Program-made: the position numbers and the translations under genes
Notes under the pieces: generated by a model
Told to the model about the DNA's origin: nothing
What the model saw: the letters and a program-made list of their open reading frames with translations, nothing else
Database searches by the model: none
Source of the DNA: Planctomycetota bacterium
Lineage (GTDB): Bacteria > Planctomycetota > Phycisphaerae > Phycisphaerales > SM1A02
Direction of reading: 5' to 3'
Assembly: GCA_016872915.1 (NCBI GenBank)
Contig: VGYQ01000007.1
Coordinates: 1 to 61,668 of the forward strand
DNA: 61,668 nucleotides
Part shown: in pieces, positions 8,569 through 16,855 of the stretch
Numbering within the stretch: the stretch's first letter is position 1
Layout of the letters: every line of letters starts with the position of its first letter

Positions 8569-9129
8569 ATGGAATCCCTCTGCGTTCCGATGTGCGGTGC
8601 CGTCCTTCACCTGGTGGCGCACGATGGCATGCTTCGCGTCCAGTGGCGTGCAACGGCCGGCCGGGCAATCCAGGCGCACCGGCCGAAGGATGCACCACTG
8701 CTTCGGATCGGGCTCCATTTGCTGCAACTCTGGCGGCGAGAGGGTCATGTCAACCCCCGCAGACTGGCATCCCTGCTTCCTCCAGCGGGCAGTTTCACCA
8801 CTGCGTGTTGGCTGGCGGCGGCGAGTATTCCACGCGGCTCGACGTGCACCTACGGGCAGTTGGCCGCCCGTGCAGGGCGAGAGGGCGCGGCACGAGCAGC
8901 CGCGTCTGCGATGGCGCGCAATCCCCTGCCGCCATTCATCCCCTGTCACCGAGTGGTGGCGCGGGGCGGCCTCGGCGGATTCTGTGGGGTCGAATCGAAG
9001 CGACGGCGGCACTGGGCAATCCGACTGAAGTGCGCTCTCCTGGAGAGCGAGGGCGTGAGTGCTTCGTACACTTCGCCCTCCGCACCGCGGAAGACGGTTC
9101 GAACGACACAAAGAAGGAGTCATCCATGA
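8569..9129 (+). CDS. ogt: Methylated-DNA--protein-cysteine methyltransferase
   Basis: This 186-residue suicide enzyme removes alkyl groups from O6-alkylguanine in DNA onto its own cysteine. The active site is PCHRV with Cys126, preceded by the helix-turn-helix region IPRGSTCTYGQLAARAG and followed by GLGGFCG. About 25 extra residues follow the usual end. ATG 8569 was preferred over upstream in-frame codons because homology begins near it and TATCGT lies ten bases upstream. The stop overlaps the ugd start (ATGA), so the two are translationally coupled, although no functional link between them is known. Confidence 0.88.
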   Translation: MESLCVPMCGAVLHLVAHDGMLRVQWRATAGRAIQAHRPKDAPLLRIGLHLLQLWRREGHVNPRRLASLLPPAGSFTTACWLAAASIPRGSTCTYGQLAARAGREGAARAAASAMARNPLPPFIPCHRVVARGGLGGFCGVESKRRRHWAIRLKCALLESEGVSASYTSPSAPRKTVRTTQRRSHP

Positions 9130-11072
9130 AGGTCACGATGGTTGGAACGGGCTATGTCGGGCTGGTGACTGGCGCATGCTTCGCAGATATGGGGAATACG
9201 GTCACCTGCCTTGATGTGGATGCTTCCAAGATCGAGACGCTCAAGCGCGGCGAGAGCCCGATTTACGAACCCGGACTTTCCGAGATGATCCAACGGAACG
9301 CCCACGCGCATCGCCTCCACTTCACGACGGACAAGTGGGAGGCCTACCGAGATGCGCGCATCATCTTCATCTGCGTGGGAACCCCCAGCAGTGATGATGG
9401 AAGCGCCGATCTGAAGTATGTGCTTCGGGTGGCAGAAGACATTGCTGATGCGATCGAACGCGTTGGTTCGGGCGGCGAACCAAAGACGGTCGTTGTGAAG
9501 AGCACCGTGCCCGTTGGAACGAGCCACAAGGTGCGGGATGCGATTCGCGCCAAGACGAAGGTGCCCTTCCATATCGCGGACAACCCCGAGTTTCTGAAGG
9601 AGGGCGATGCCATCAATGACTTCATGAAGCCCGACCGCGTGGTGTGCGGTGTCGACGATGCCAAGACGGGTGAACTGATGCGCACGCTGTACGACCCGTT
9701 CGTTCGTCAAGGCAATCCCATCTTTGTGATGGATGTTCGCAGCGCAGAGATGGTGAAGTACGCGAGCAACGCGATGCTTGCCTGCAAGATCTCGTTCATC
9801 AACGAGATTGCCAACCTGTGCGAGCGAACAGGCGCAGACATCAACTCCGTGCGCGAGGGCATGTGTTCGGACAAGCGCATCGGCAACCAGTTCCTCTACC
9901 CCGGCCTCGGCTATGGCGGCAGTTGCCTGCGCGGATCACATCTTGTGCGTATCCGGGATGACCATGGGGAGAGCACGCTCCGACTGGATGAGCTCTTCAC
10001 GGGTGCGAGCGATGGCATGCATCCACTGCCCGGTGTTGAAGTGCTCTCGTGGTCGCCAAGTGATCGACCCGCTGCATTCCGCCCCGCCGCCGGGATCAGC
10101 CGCCGTACCTACGAGGGACGCGGCGTGGAGATGAAAACCTCATGTGGAACCACCATCGTGATGACTGCCGATCACCCTGTTGTGGTGCTTCGCCAGGGTG
10201 CCGATCCACTGGTTTTTCCGGCAAGCGTCGTCTGCAGAGGCGATCGGGTGCCCCATGTTGCCGGGGCCACTCTGGGTTCCTGGACGGGTGAAAATGGCGG
10301 TTCGGACCCTGTTTCGGATGGCGGTTCGAGGGCCTGCCTCTCTCCTGCTGCTGCCCTGTTGCGCCCCACCATGGCCCTCCCCACCCCCCAAGGAGGCTCA
10401 GTTTCTGCTGTTTCTCAAGGAATTGGCTGGGTGACCGTGGCCTCGGTCCGCCAGATCGACCTCTTGGAACCCGTGTATTCGGTTGAAGTTCCGGGCGCGC
10501 ACACCTTCGTCACGTGCGGCGGCGTGGTGGTTCACAACTGTTTCCCCAAGGACACACAGGCCGTCGTTTCCATGGGGCGTGAACTCGGATTCCCGTGCAA
10601 ACTGAATGCCGCCGTTCATGAGGTCAACCAGGATCAGCGAGCGCACTTCTGGTCCAAAGTGGAACAGGAGATTGGGTCGGACCTACGCGGTAAGTCATTG
10701 GCATTCTGGGGGGTTGCGTTCAAGCCGAAGACAGATGACATACGCGAAGCACCAAGCCTGACTCTGATGGAAAGGGCGATCAAGGCTGGAGCAAAGGTGC
10801 GGGCGTACGACCCGGTTGCCCTCGATCATCTTGCCCATGAGATGCCCGCCGTGGGTCGCGCGGAGGACATGTATGCCGCCCTCGATGGCGCCGAAGCGCT
10901 CATCATCTGCACGGAGTGGGCGGAGTTCCGTGCACCCGACTTCGCCGAGATCCGAAAGCGGCTGGCGCGCCCGATCATCTTCGATGGAAGAAACCTCTTC
11001 CGGCGGGCGCAAATGCAGGAGGCAGGATTCACCTACGCCTCCGTTGGACGCACCACGGTGCGCCCGAAGTGA
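9126..11072 (+). CDS. ugd: UDP-glucose 6-dehydrogenase precursor containing an intein
   Basis: The precursor is 648 residues; removal of a 205-residue intein leaves a 443-residue enzyme, the normal family length. The enzyme oxidises UDP-glucose to UDP-glucuronate with two NAD+, feeding polysaccharide synthesis. The N-terminal nucleotide-binding domain starts MKVTMVGTGYVGLVTGACFA; other motifs are STVPVGTS, NPEFLKEGDAINDF and KYASNAMLACKISF. The usual catalytic segment GYGGSCFPKDTQA is split after GYGGS (residue 266) and resumes as CFPKDTQA at residue 472. AAGAAGGAG just before ATG 9126 is a strong ribosome binding site. No other nucleotide-sugar genes are nearby. Confidence 0.95.
   Translation: MKVTMVGTGYVGLVTGACFADMGNTVTCLDVDASKIETLKRGESPIYEPGLSEMIQRNAHAHRLHFTTDKWEAYRDARIIFICVGTPSSDDGSADLKYVLRVAEDIADAIERVGSGGEPKTVVVKSTVPVGTSHKVRDAIRAKTKVPFHIADNPEFLKEGDAINDFMKPDRVVCGVDDAKTGELMRTLYDPFVRQGNPIFVMDVRSAEMVKYASNAMLACKISFINEIANLCERTGADINSVREGMCSDKRIGNQFLYPGLGYGGSCLRGSHLVRIRDDHGESTLRLDELFTGASDGMHPLPGVEVLSWSPSDRPAAFRPAAGISRRTYEGRGVEMKTSCGTTIVMTADHPVVVLRQGADPLVFPASVVCRGDRVPHVAGATLGSWTGENGGSDPVSDGGSRACLSPAAALLRPTMALPTPQGGSVSAVSQGIGWVTVASVRQIDLLEPVYSVEVPGAHTFVTCGGVVVHNCFPKDTQAVVSMGRELGFPCKLNAAVHEVNQDQRAHFWSKVEQEIGSDLRGKSLAFWGVAFKPKTDDIREAPSLTLMERAIKAGAKVRAYDPVALDHLAHEMPAVGRAEDMYAALDGAEALIICTEWAEFRAPDFAEIRKRLARPIIFDGRNLFRRAQMQEAGFTYASVGRTTVRPK
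9924..10538 (+). other. Mini-intein inserted at the UGD catalytic cysteine
   Basis: The 205-residue insert starts with Cys1 (CLRGSHLVRIRDD, block A) and has the block B motif TADH at 81-84. It ends with the block F/G region VYSVEVP...THFV-type strand, then GGVVVHN with penultimate His204 and terminal Asn205. The first extein residue after it is cysteine, completing the set needed for class 1 splicing. No LAGLIDADG or HNH endonuclease motif is visible; residues 90-175 are a Gly/Ser/Pro/Ala-rich linker in the place where an endonuclease usually sits. The frame is open throughout and all splice-junction residues are intact, so splicing is probably active. Extra cysteines at 74, 104, 138 and 198 could allow disulfide control of splicing (inference). 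Confidence 0.92.
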
Positions 11073-11138
11073 TGGCCGAGGCGTTCGCGACACCGATCTA
11101 AAACATCGGAAAATCATGTCTTTTTTGCTTGCCACACC

Positions 11139-11168
11139 TTGCGGCGGGGCTGGCAATCGATCTACATT
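11139..11168 (+). promoter_or_regulatory. Probable promoter of the HU-like gene
   Basis: TTGCGG (11139-11144) and TACATT (11163-11168) are 18 bases apart, giving a leader of about 75 bases. The half-sites TTGCCA (11129-11134) and TGGCAA (11151-11156) form an inverted repeat flanking the -35 element and may be an operator. Confidence 0.4.
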
Positions 11169-11248
11169 CTCCGCGTCGCACGCTTTGTGCGACTGGGAGC
11201 GAGACCAGTTTTCTCGGCATGGATTGTCTTAGAAAGGACAGTGAACAG

Positions 11249-11641
11249 ATGGCAACGATGACCAAGAAGTCGCCCAAGAAGACGGCGACAAAGACCACGA
11301 AGACCACGAAGAAGGCCTTCAAGCCCACCACGACGACCAAGCAGCGCTCGCGCAGCCAGGTCATCGGTGAACTCGCTGCAGCGAGCGAGCTGAAGCGTGG
11401 CACCGTGAAGGAGATCTTCGAAAACCTCATGACGATGATCGGCACCGATCTCGGCAGCCGTGGTCCTGGCGTCTTCTCCTTCATGGGTCTTGCGAAGTTC
11501 AAGACTGTGAAGAAGCCCGCCACCAAGGAGCGAACCGGCGTGAACCCATTCACGGGCGAGCAGCAGGTCTTCAAGGCGAAGCCAGCAAGCAAGAAGGTCC
11601 GAATCCGCGCGACCAAGAATCTGAACGCGCTCGTCAGCTGA
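11249..11641 (+). CDS. HU/IHF-family DNA-binding protein with a lysine-rich N-terminal tail
   Basis: This 130-residue protein has an N-terminal tail of about 35 residues made almost only of Lys, Thr, Ala and Pro, then an HU/IHF fold from about residue 36 (SRSQVIGELAAASELKRGTV) and the DNA-binding arm region TGVNPFTGEQQVFKAKPASK. HU proteins bend and compact DNA as dimers. The tail resembles eukaryotic histone H1 tails and similar extended HU proteins in actinobacteria and planctomycetes. ATG 11249 has AGAAAGGA at a suitable distance. A strong terminator follows, so it is transcribed alone. Confidence 0.88.
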   Translation: MATMTKKSPKKTATKTTKTTKKAFKPTTTTKQRSRSQVIGELAAASELKRGTVKEIFENLMTMIGTDLGSRGPGVFSFMGLAKFKTVKKPATKERTGVNPFTGEQQVFKAKPASKKVRIRATKNLNALVS

Positions 11642-11721
11642 TTTTTAGAAGATCCCTTCGAAGACATCTCCGCGAAGCGCTGCATGCAGCGACTGAGCGG
11701 CTGTTTGAGAAAGCGACAATC

Positions 11722-11760
11722 GCGCGCCCCTGCAATGTTTGCAGGGGCGCGCTTCTTTTT
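11722..11760 (+). terminator. Strong rho-independent terminator
   Basis: Bases 11722-11735 pair perfectly with 11739-11752 (14 bp) across a 3-base loop and are followed by TTCTTTTT. It ends the HU-like transcript and separates it from convergent murQ. Confidence 0.9.
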
Positions 11761-11854
11761 CGCAGAAAGCATTCAGACCGGTATCGCATCCGCTTGCATG
11801 GTGTGCAATGATTCGCCACACGCATGGCTCGCACATGCGGCGCGTGCGTCGTCC

Positions 11855-12772
11855 CTACCTGCCCGAGGCAAGTGCCGCGCGGAGTACACCATCCACCTTT
11901 GCAAGTCGCGCGACGGCCTCGTCTCGCGAAAGCCCGCGCACATGCATCAGGATCGCGACCTTGAGCCGACCACCCGCCGCTCCGAGGAGGGCGGATGCAT
12001 CCTCGCGCACGAGTCCAGGGTCGACCATGCGCAATGTGCGGATGGCACGGTCCACCAGCTTGTCGTTTGTCGCCGCAAGATCGACCATCAAGTTCCCATG
12101 CACTTTCCCAAGCCGCGTGAAGGCCACCGTACTGATGCAATTCAGCGCGAGTTTCGTGGCGGAACCTGCCTTGAGCCGCGTCGAACCTGTCAGCACCTCG
12201 GGGCCCGTCGCGAGCATGATCAGGTGATCACACACCACCGGGCGTGCGAGCGGCGAACAGACCAGGAAGGCCGTGAGCCCCCCGCGTTGGCGCGCCAGTT
12301 CGATCGCTCCGATGGCGTAGGGCGTCGTCCCCCCCGCTGCGATCGCCACGAGCGCATCTCCTGCGCCGAATGAGTGATGATCGAGTTCGGCCTGAATCCC
12401 CTGCGGGTCATCCTCGCGTCGTTCACTGCTGCGCCGAAGCGCTGCATCGCCGCCCGCGATGATCCCAATCACCTGCGATGGATCACTGCAGAACGTGGGC
12501 GGGCACTCCGCTGCATCGAGCACGCCAAGTCGCCCAGAGGTGCCTGCACCACAATAGAACAGCCGACCGCCGCCGCGCATGCGCGGGACCAGCGCATCGA
12601 TGAATGCCGCGATCGCCGGCGAGGCATCATGCACACTTCGGTGCACCGCCGCGTGATCCTCCGCCATGAGTTGCACCTGCTCGAGGGTCGAACGCAGATC
12701 GAAGTCCTCGCTGCGGTTGTTGCGCTGCTCCGTTGCAACATGACTGCGATCTGGTGGCAGTGCGTGCGTCAT
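11855..12772 (-). CDS. murQ: N-acetylmuramic acid 6-phosphate etherase
   Basis: This 305-residue SIS-domain protein cleaves the lactyl ether of MurNAc-6-phosphate to give GlcNAc-6-phosphate and D-lactate during peptidoglycan recycling. The signature FYCGAGTSGRLGVLDAAECP (residues about 72-91) is unmistakable, and GSATKLALNCIS follows. It is the last gene of a four-gene operon; its ATG overlaps the stop of the S9 peptidase (ATGA). No murP or murR is present. Its presence implies that this organism makes and recycles murein. Confidence 0.95.
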   Translation of the reverse strand: MTHALPPDRSHVATEQRNNRSEDFDLRSTLEQVQLMAEDHAAVHRSVHDASPAIAAFIDALVPRMRGGGRLFYCGAGTSGRLGVLDAAECPPTFCSDPSQVIGIIAGGDAALRRSSERREDDPQGIQAELDHHSFGAGDALVAIAAGGTTPYAIGAIELARQRGGLTAFLVCSPLARPVVCDHLIMLATGPEVLTGSTRLKAGSATKLALNCISTVAFTRLGKVHGNLMVDLAATNDKLVDRAIRTLRMVDPGLVREDASALLGAAGGRLKVAILMHVRGLSRDEAVARLAKVDGVLRAALASGR

Positions 12773-14976
12773 GGCGCATCGGCCCCCTGATCATCCTCGC
12801 CACTTGGACCGCCCTCACCATTGTGCCCCGTTCGACTTCGATCGCTTTCGATCGCATTCGGCAGCGGAAGTGGCACTGCCTTCAACTCGCGTACAAAGAA
12901 GGACCAAGTCGCCGAACGCTCAGCGCCACCGAAACCGCCATGGCCGGCCCTTGGAAAAAGGAGCATGTCAAAGGGAAAGTCGCGGTCGTACAACTTCTGC
13001 GAGAGCGCCCACGCATTCGAGGGATGGACATTGTCATCCTCCATGCCGTGAATCAGCAGGAGACGACCGCGCAGTTTGTCCGCATGAAGAACAGCGCTCC
13101 CGGCGTCATACCCCTCGCGATTCTCTGCCGGCGTTCGCATGAAACGCTCGGTGTAAATCGAGTCGTACTGCCGCCAGTCCACAGGGGCGGCGCGCGCAAC
13201 GGAAACGCTGAAGACCTCCGGATGACGAACCAGCGCCAGCGCAGCCAGATAGCCGCCGTATGACATGCCCGTGATACCGATGCGCTTGGGATCGATCCCG
13301 GGTCGTTGCGCCACTTGCCGCGCAGCAGCAGCTTGATCGTCGAGATCGGGACCGCCGAGTTTCATGTACGTCGCATCTTCGAATGCCTTGCCCCGCCCGG
13401 GTGTTCCGCGGTTGTCCACTTGCAGGACCGCAAAGCCGAGTTCGCATTCCTCACGGGGCTCGCTGAAACGGTTGAAGACTGTCGCGAAATAGGGACCGCC
13501 ATACACATCAACGACGAGTGGAACGGGGCGCTCAGGCGAAAAGCCGCTCGGCAGATGAAGGATGCCGTAGAGATCCGTGACGCCATCGGCGGCCTTGAGC
13601 GTCAAGAGTTCAGGCGGAGAAACGCCTGACTTCGCCCACGGATCCTCCACCTCACCTTGCAGTGCGATTGTGCGGCTGCCATCCATCGCATGCAGTCTCG
13701 CCAGCGGCGGGCGCACCAGCGTCTCTTCGGTTGCCACGAACCATGTGCCATCTGGCGAGATGTCAAATCGTGAGTACTGGAGATCACTCGGTGTCAGGCG
13801 CCGTTGTCCGGCACCGTCGAGTCCGACGCGCATGAGCTGGGTGTTGATGCGCGTTTCGCTTGCACACGCCGTGTAATAGAGCACGCCCGCGTTCTCATCG
13901 ACCTGAACAATGCGTCCCGCCGGGAACGCACCGTTCGTCAGCGGCACGACTCGCCCATCATCGAGTGAGCGCAGTTCATACTGCTTGAATCCCGAGGCTT
14001 CAGAGGCCCAGATGAAGCGTCGGCCATCCGAGAGGAATCGAAGTTCGGGATCGTGATGGTTCCACCGTGGCTGCACCTCACGGACCACTGTGCGAACCTG
14101 CAGCGACTTCGAATCCGCCGCACACCACTCCAGCACATCGTGCCGGCGGTTGAGGCGGTGAAAGAGCAACTCGCGCCCCGATGGCGACCACTCAATTCCG
14201 TAGATGTACTGATCGGCTGTACCAACATCGATCGTGCGAACATGCGCCGCCGCATCGCCCTTCGGATCCGCGCAGAATGCAGCGACATCGAGCACCTGCA
14301 GCCCAGCGATCGGATTGGGATCGCCGGGTTTGGGATAGCGCTCCGATTCCACCTTTGGGCGCAGCCCCGTCAGACCTGACAGCAGCGTGTACTCGGGCAC
14401 CTTGCTGTCATCGAATCGATAGAACGCAAGTTGCGAACCGTCGGGACTCCACCACATCCCGGTCGTCTGATCCAGTTCTTCGCCATACACCCAACTCGCC
14501 GTGCCGTAACGGAGCCCACCGCCACCATCGGTCGTCACCGCACGCGAATCCCTACCCGCACACGCCACCAAAACATTTCCCCCCTTCGACTCGGCACGCA
14601 TGGAACCATCGACCGACATGGAGACGGCCTGCTGACGCCCGCGCGCTGGCGCCATCACGCGCCGCGGTGGGCGATCGCTGCGCGGCGCGCGCTCGGGCGG
14701 CGCAGCGTTCTCTGGAGCATTGGAGATGGTTCCCGCCTGAAGATCGGCCATGCGCCACTTCCCCCCAACCATCACCCATGCCTTGCCCTGCCCCACATCC
14801 CAACGAATCTCGCGGAATCCTTGGCGACGTTCCTTCGAAAATGCGGCGGATTGTCTGGCACCCTGCGCGGCACCCGGAAGTTCATCAAACGGAACCCAAT
14901 CGGCATGTGCGCTGCGTGCGGCGACCAACCCCGTGCACAGCACGACCGCCAACAAGCTCAGCGCGCGCCCTGCCAT
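12769..14976 (-). CDS. S9 family (dipeptidyl peptidase IV-like) serine peptidase
   Basis: This 735-residue protein has a signal peptide (residues about 1-25), a beta-propeller domain to about 470 and an alpha/beta-hydrolase domain. The catalytic Ser is in TGMSYGGYLAAL, Asp in HGMEDDNVHPSN and His in FPRAGHGGFGG. DPP-IV-type enzymes release dipeptides from N-termini, mostly after proline or alanine, and this one is likely exported. A low-complexity Arg/Pro segment lies at 90-115 and an acidic Gly-rich tail ends the protein. Its ATG overlaps the PfkB stop by one base (TGATG) and its stop overlaps murQ. Coupling to murQ suggests a role in salvage of cell-wall or exported peptides, but this is inference. 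Confidence 0.93.
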   Translation of the reverse strand: MAGRALSLLAVVLCTGLVAARSAHADWVPFDELPGAAQGARQSAAFSKERRQGFREIRWDVGQGKAWVMVGGKWRMADLQAGTISNAPENAAPPERAPRSDRPPRRVMAPARGRQQAVSMSVDGSMRAESKGGNVLVACAGRDSRAVTTDGGGGLRYGTASWVYGEELDQTTGMWWSPDGSQLAFYRFDDSKVPEYTLLSGLTGLRPKVESERYPKPGDPNPIAGLQVLDVAAFCADPKGDAAAHVRTIDVGTADQYIYGIEWSPSGRELLFHRLNRRHDVLEWCAADSKSLQVRTVVREVQPRWNHHDPELRFLSDGRRFIWASEASGFKQYELRSLDDGRVVPLTNGAFPAGRIVQVDENAGVLYYTACASETRINTQLMRVGLDGAGQRRLTPSDLQYSRFDISPDGTWFVATEETLVRPPLARLHAMDGSRTIALQGEVEDPWAKSGVSPPELLTLKAADGVTDLYGILHLPSGFSPERPVPLVVDVYGGPYFATVFNRFSEPREECELGFAVLQVDNRGTPGRGKAFEDATYMKLGGPDLDDQAAAARQVAQRPGIDPKRIGITGMSYGGYLAALALVRHPEVFSVSVARAAPVDWRQYDSIYTERFMRTPAENREGYDAGSAVLHADKLRGRLLLIHGMEDDNVHPSNAWALSQKLYDRDFPFDMLLFPRAGHGGFGGAERSATWSFFVRELKAVPLPLPNAIESDRSRTGHNGEGGPSGEDDQGADAP

Positions 14977-15890
14977 CAGCCGATCCGAACACTCCGCTGA
15001 AATTCTTCGAGACGCTTCTGTATTTCCGCGGTCTCGAGCGAGCGCATCCGATCGAGCCCAAACGATTCCAGCGCGAAACTCGCGACGACCGTTCCATATC
15101 CCATCGCAGACTGCAGCGTCGCAAAGTCGCTCGATCCTGTCCGCGCGACATGCGCCATAAATCCACCTGCGAAGCTGTCGCCCGCACCCGTCGGATCAAC
15201 CACGCGCGCCTCTTCCACAGGAAACGCAGGCACGAGTGCAGTGCCGTGGGGATGGAACAGGATTGCACCATGCTCGCCTTTCTTCACAACGGCAAACTTT
15301 GGGCCCATCTCAAGGATTCGCCGACCTGCGCTGACTGCATTGCGAAATCCAGTCAATTCCGTCGCTTCGCTGTCGTTCACAATGACGCCATCGACGCGAC
15401 GCAGCAACTGATCGAGATCGCCGCGCGCAGATCGGATCCACAAGTCCATGGTGTCGGCGACCACCAACTGCTTCTTTGGAAACTGATCGAGGAATCCAAG
15501 CTGCACCCCCGGGTGCGTGTTGCCAAGGAACACGAAGGTGCTGTCGCGAAACGCATCCGGAACTTTCGGCGGCGCCTCCTGGAGCACGCCCACTTCCGTG
15601 AAGAGCGTCTCGCGGCGATTGACGTCGTCGAAGTAGCGACCACCCCACGCAAACGTGCGCGAGCCCGGGCGCGTCTCGAGCCCGTCGAGACAAACCCCCG
15701 GCAGACTGCTCAAGATGCGGCGGTGCTCTTCCGGCCAGTCTCCGCCGACCACGGCGACGACGCGCACGGGCGTCAGACGACTTGCAGCTGCGGCGAAGTA
15801 TGCAGCACTCCCGCCCGAGACGCCCTCGCGGCGATCTCGCGGAGTTTGCACGGTGTCAATCCCGATAGTTCCAGTGACGACGAGGCTCAC
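14976..15890 (-). CDS. PfkB-family sugar or nucleoside kinase
   Basis: This 304-residue ribokinase-fold protein carries the family signature VDPTGAGDSFAGGFM with the catalytic Asp, and the N-terminal GGSAAYFAAAAS substrate region. The substrate cannot be told from sequence. The GTG at 15890 was chosen because it forms a GTGA overlap with the upstream stop and gives the typical N-terminus MSLVVTGTIGIDTV; a more upstream ATG at 15929 would overlap the previous gene by 43 bases. It is the second gene of the operon that ends in murQ. Confidence 0.9.
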   Translation of the reverse strand: MSLVVTGTIGIDTVQTPRDRREGVSGGSAAYFAAAASRLTPVRVVAVVGGDWPEEHRRILSSLPGVCLDGLETRPGSRTFAWGGRYFDDVNRRETLFTEVGVLQEAPPKVPDAFRDSTFVFLGNTHPGVQLGFLDQFPKKQLVVADTMDLWIRSARGDLDQLLRRVDGVIVNDSEATELTGFRNAVSAGRRILEMGPKFAVVKKGEHGAILFHPHGTALVPAFPVEEARVVDPTGAGDSFAGGFMAHVARTGSSDFATLQSAMGYGTVVASFALESFGLDRMRSLETAEIQKRLEEFQRSVRIG

Positions 15891-16765
15891 GACGTCATCG
15901 TATCGCTGCGCTTGAAGCTGCGCGCCCAACCAATGCCTATTGCAACACCGATCAGCGCACCCGAGACGATATCGAGCGGCATCATGCGCGCGAGCGGTGA
16001 AAGTGAACCCACGGCGAACTGTGCATCAATCTGTGCGCGGACTTCGCTCGCCGTGATGATCTGCGCCACACCCGTCAGGAGGATCGGCGTGATGAACGCA
16101 AGGACGGGCTGGACCGCGCCCGCCACAAGACGAAAGACGAGTCCAACCGCGACACCACCGAGGAAGGCCCCGCCAATCGCCTGACCCTTCATCATGGTTC
16201 GAACCACGAACCACGCGGTCAACGGAAGCAACAGCCCCGCGACACCACCGCGCAGCGCTTCCACGTCGAAGTACTCCCGCCAGAGCGATGCTTCTGGATC
16301 GCGGGGTGGAATATCAAGCAGCGCTCCGGACCAGCGAAACACGATCACCGCAGCAACTGCCGTCACGACCCCCCACAGCAGCGTTTCCATACCGATGAGC
16401 CGCAGCGATGAATTCAGAAAGACCACATCGGATGCACTGCCACCCGCCATGCTGAAGACCATCAACCCCCAACCCAGCACGAAGAGGCCAACGACAGCAT
16501 TGATGGAACGCCCCACGACCGCCGCCAAAACCGTCAGCGCTGCGAAGGTGCCGAGCATCACCCCTGCCGTTGCCAGCGGCGACTGCGACAGTCCGACGGT
16601 TGTCGCCGGTATGCCGAGTCCATCACGTGTCAGTGAGGGTGCTGTGAAGCCGATCGCAGTCGCAGCAAGAAGCCCCACCGCCAAAACGAGGCCACGCGCA
16701 AAAACGCGGTCACCGTCAGCGCGCGGACCTGCGTGCGGATGGGAAGCGCTCGCGTGCGGGTTCAC
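15887..16765 (-). CDS. Polytopic membrane protein of unknown function
   Basis: This 292-residue protein has about six hydrophobic segments: near residues 25-45, 65-85, 88-108, 135-155, 180-200 and 205-235. No known motif was recognised. It is first in the four-gene operon with a PfkB kinase, S9 peptidase and murQ. The GTG at 16765 was chosen because TACACC lies exactly six bases upstream, the leaderless pattern seen elsewhere here; an ATG at 16783 is the alternative and would put the -10-like element inside the gene. Confidence 0.7.
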   Translation of the reverse strand: MNPHASASHPHAGPRADGDRVFARGLVLAVGLLAATAIGFTAPSLTRDGLGIPATTVGLSQSPLATAGVMLGTFAALTVLAAVVGRSINAVVGLFVLGWGLMVFSMAGGSASDVVFLNSSLRLIGMETLLWGVVTAVAAVIVFRWSGALLDIPPRDPEASLWREYFDVEALRGGVAGLLLPLTAWFVVRTMMKGQAIGGAFLGGVAVGLVFRLVAGAVQPVLAFITPILLTGVAQIITASEVRAQIDAQFAVGSLSPLARMMPLDIVSGALIGVAIGIGWARSFKRSDTMTS

Positions 16766-16771
16766 GGCACA

Positions 16772-16849
16772 GGTGTATCGCATCCCGCTTCACTTCGCAA
16801 CGCACCCGCACTCGGTGGCGCCCCGCCAGTGACCACACAGGGGTATTCT
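16772..16849. promoter_or_regulatory. Divergent leaderless start signals between the murQ operon and hutH
   Basis: On the minus strand TACACC (16777-16772) is six bases before GTG 16765. On the plus strand TATTCT (16844-16849) is six bases before GTG 16856. Neither has a Shine-Dalgarno sequence at normal spacing or a clear -35 match. Confidence 0.4.
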
Positions 16850-16855
16850 CGCGCC

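Noticed and set aside
10090-10450. HNH or LAGLIDADG endonuclease inside the intein
   Set aside because: The segment between blocks B and F is a low-complexity linker of about 85 residues and carries none of the endonuclease motifs.
14181-16184. 667-codon plus-strand frame opposite the S9 peptidase and PfkB genes
   Set aside because: Both minus-strand genes have full families of motifs; the plus-strand translation is an Arg/His-rich shadow without domains.
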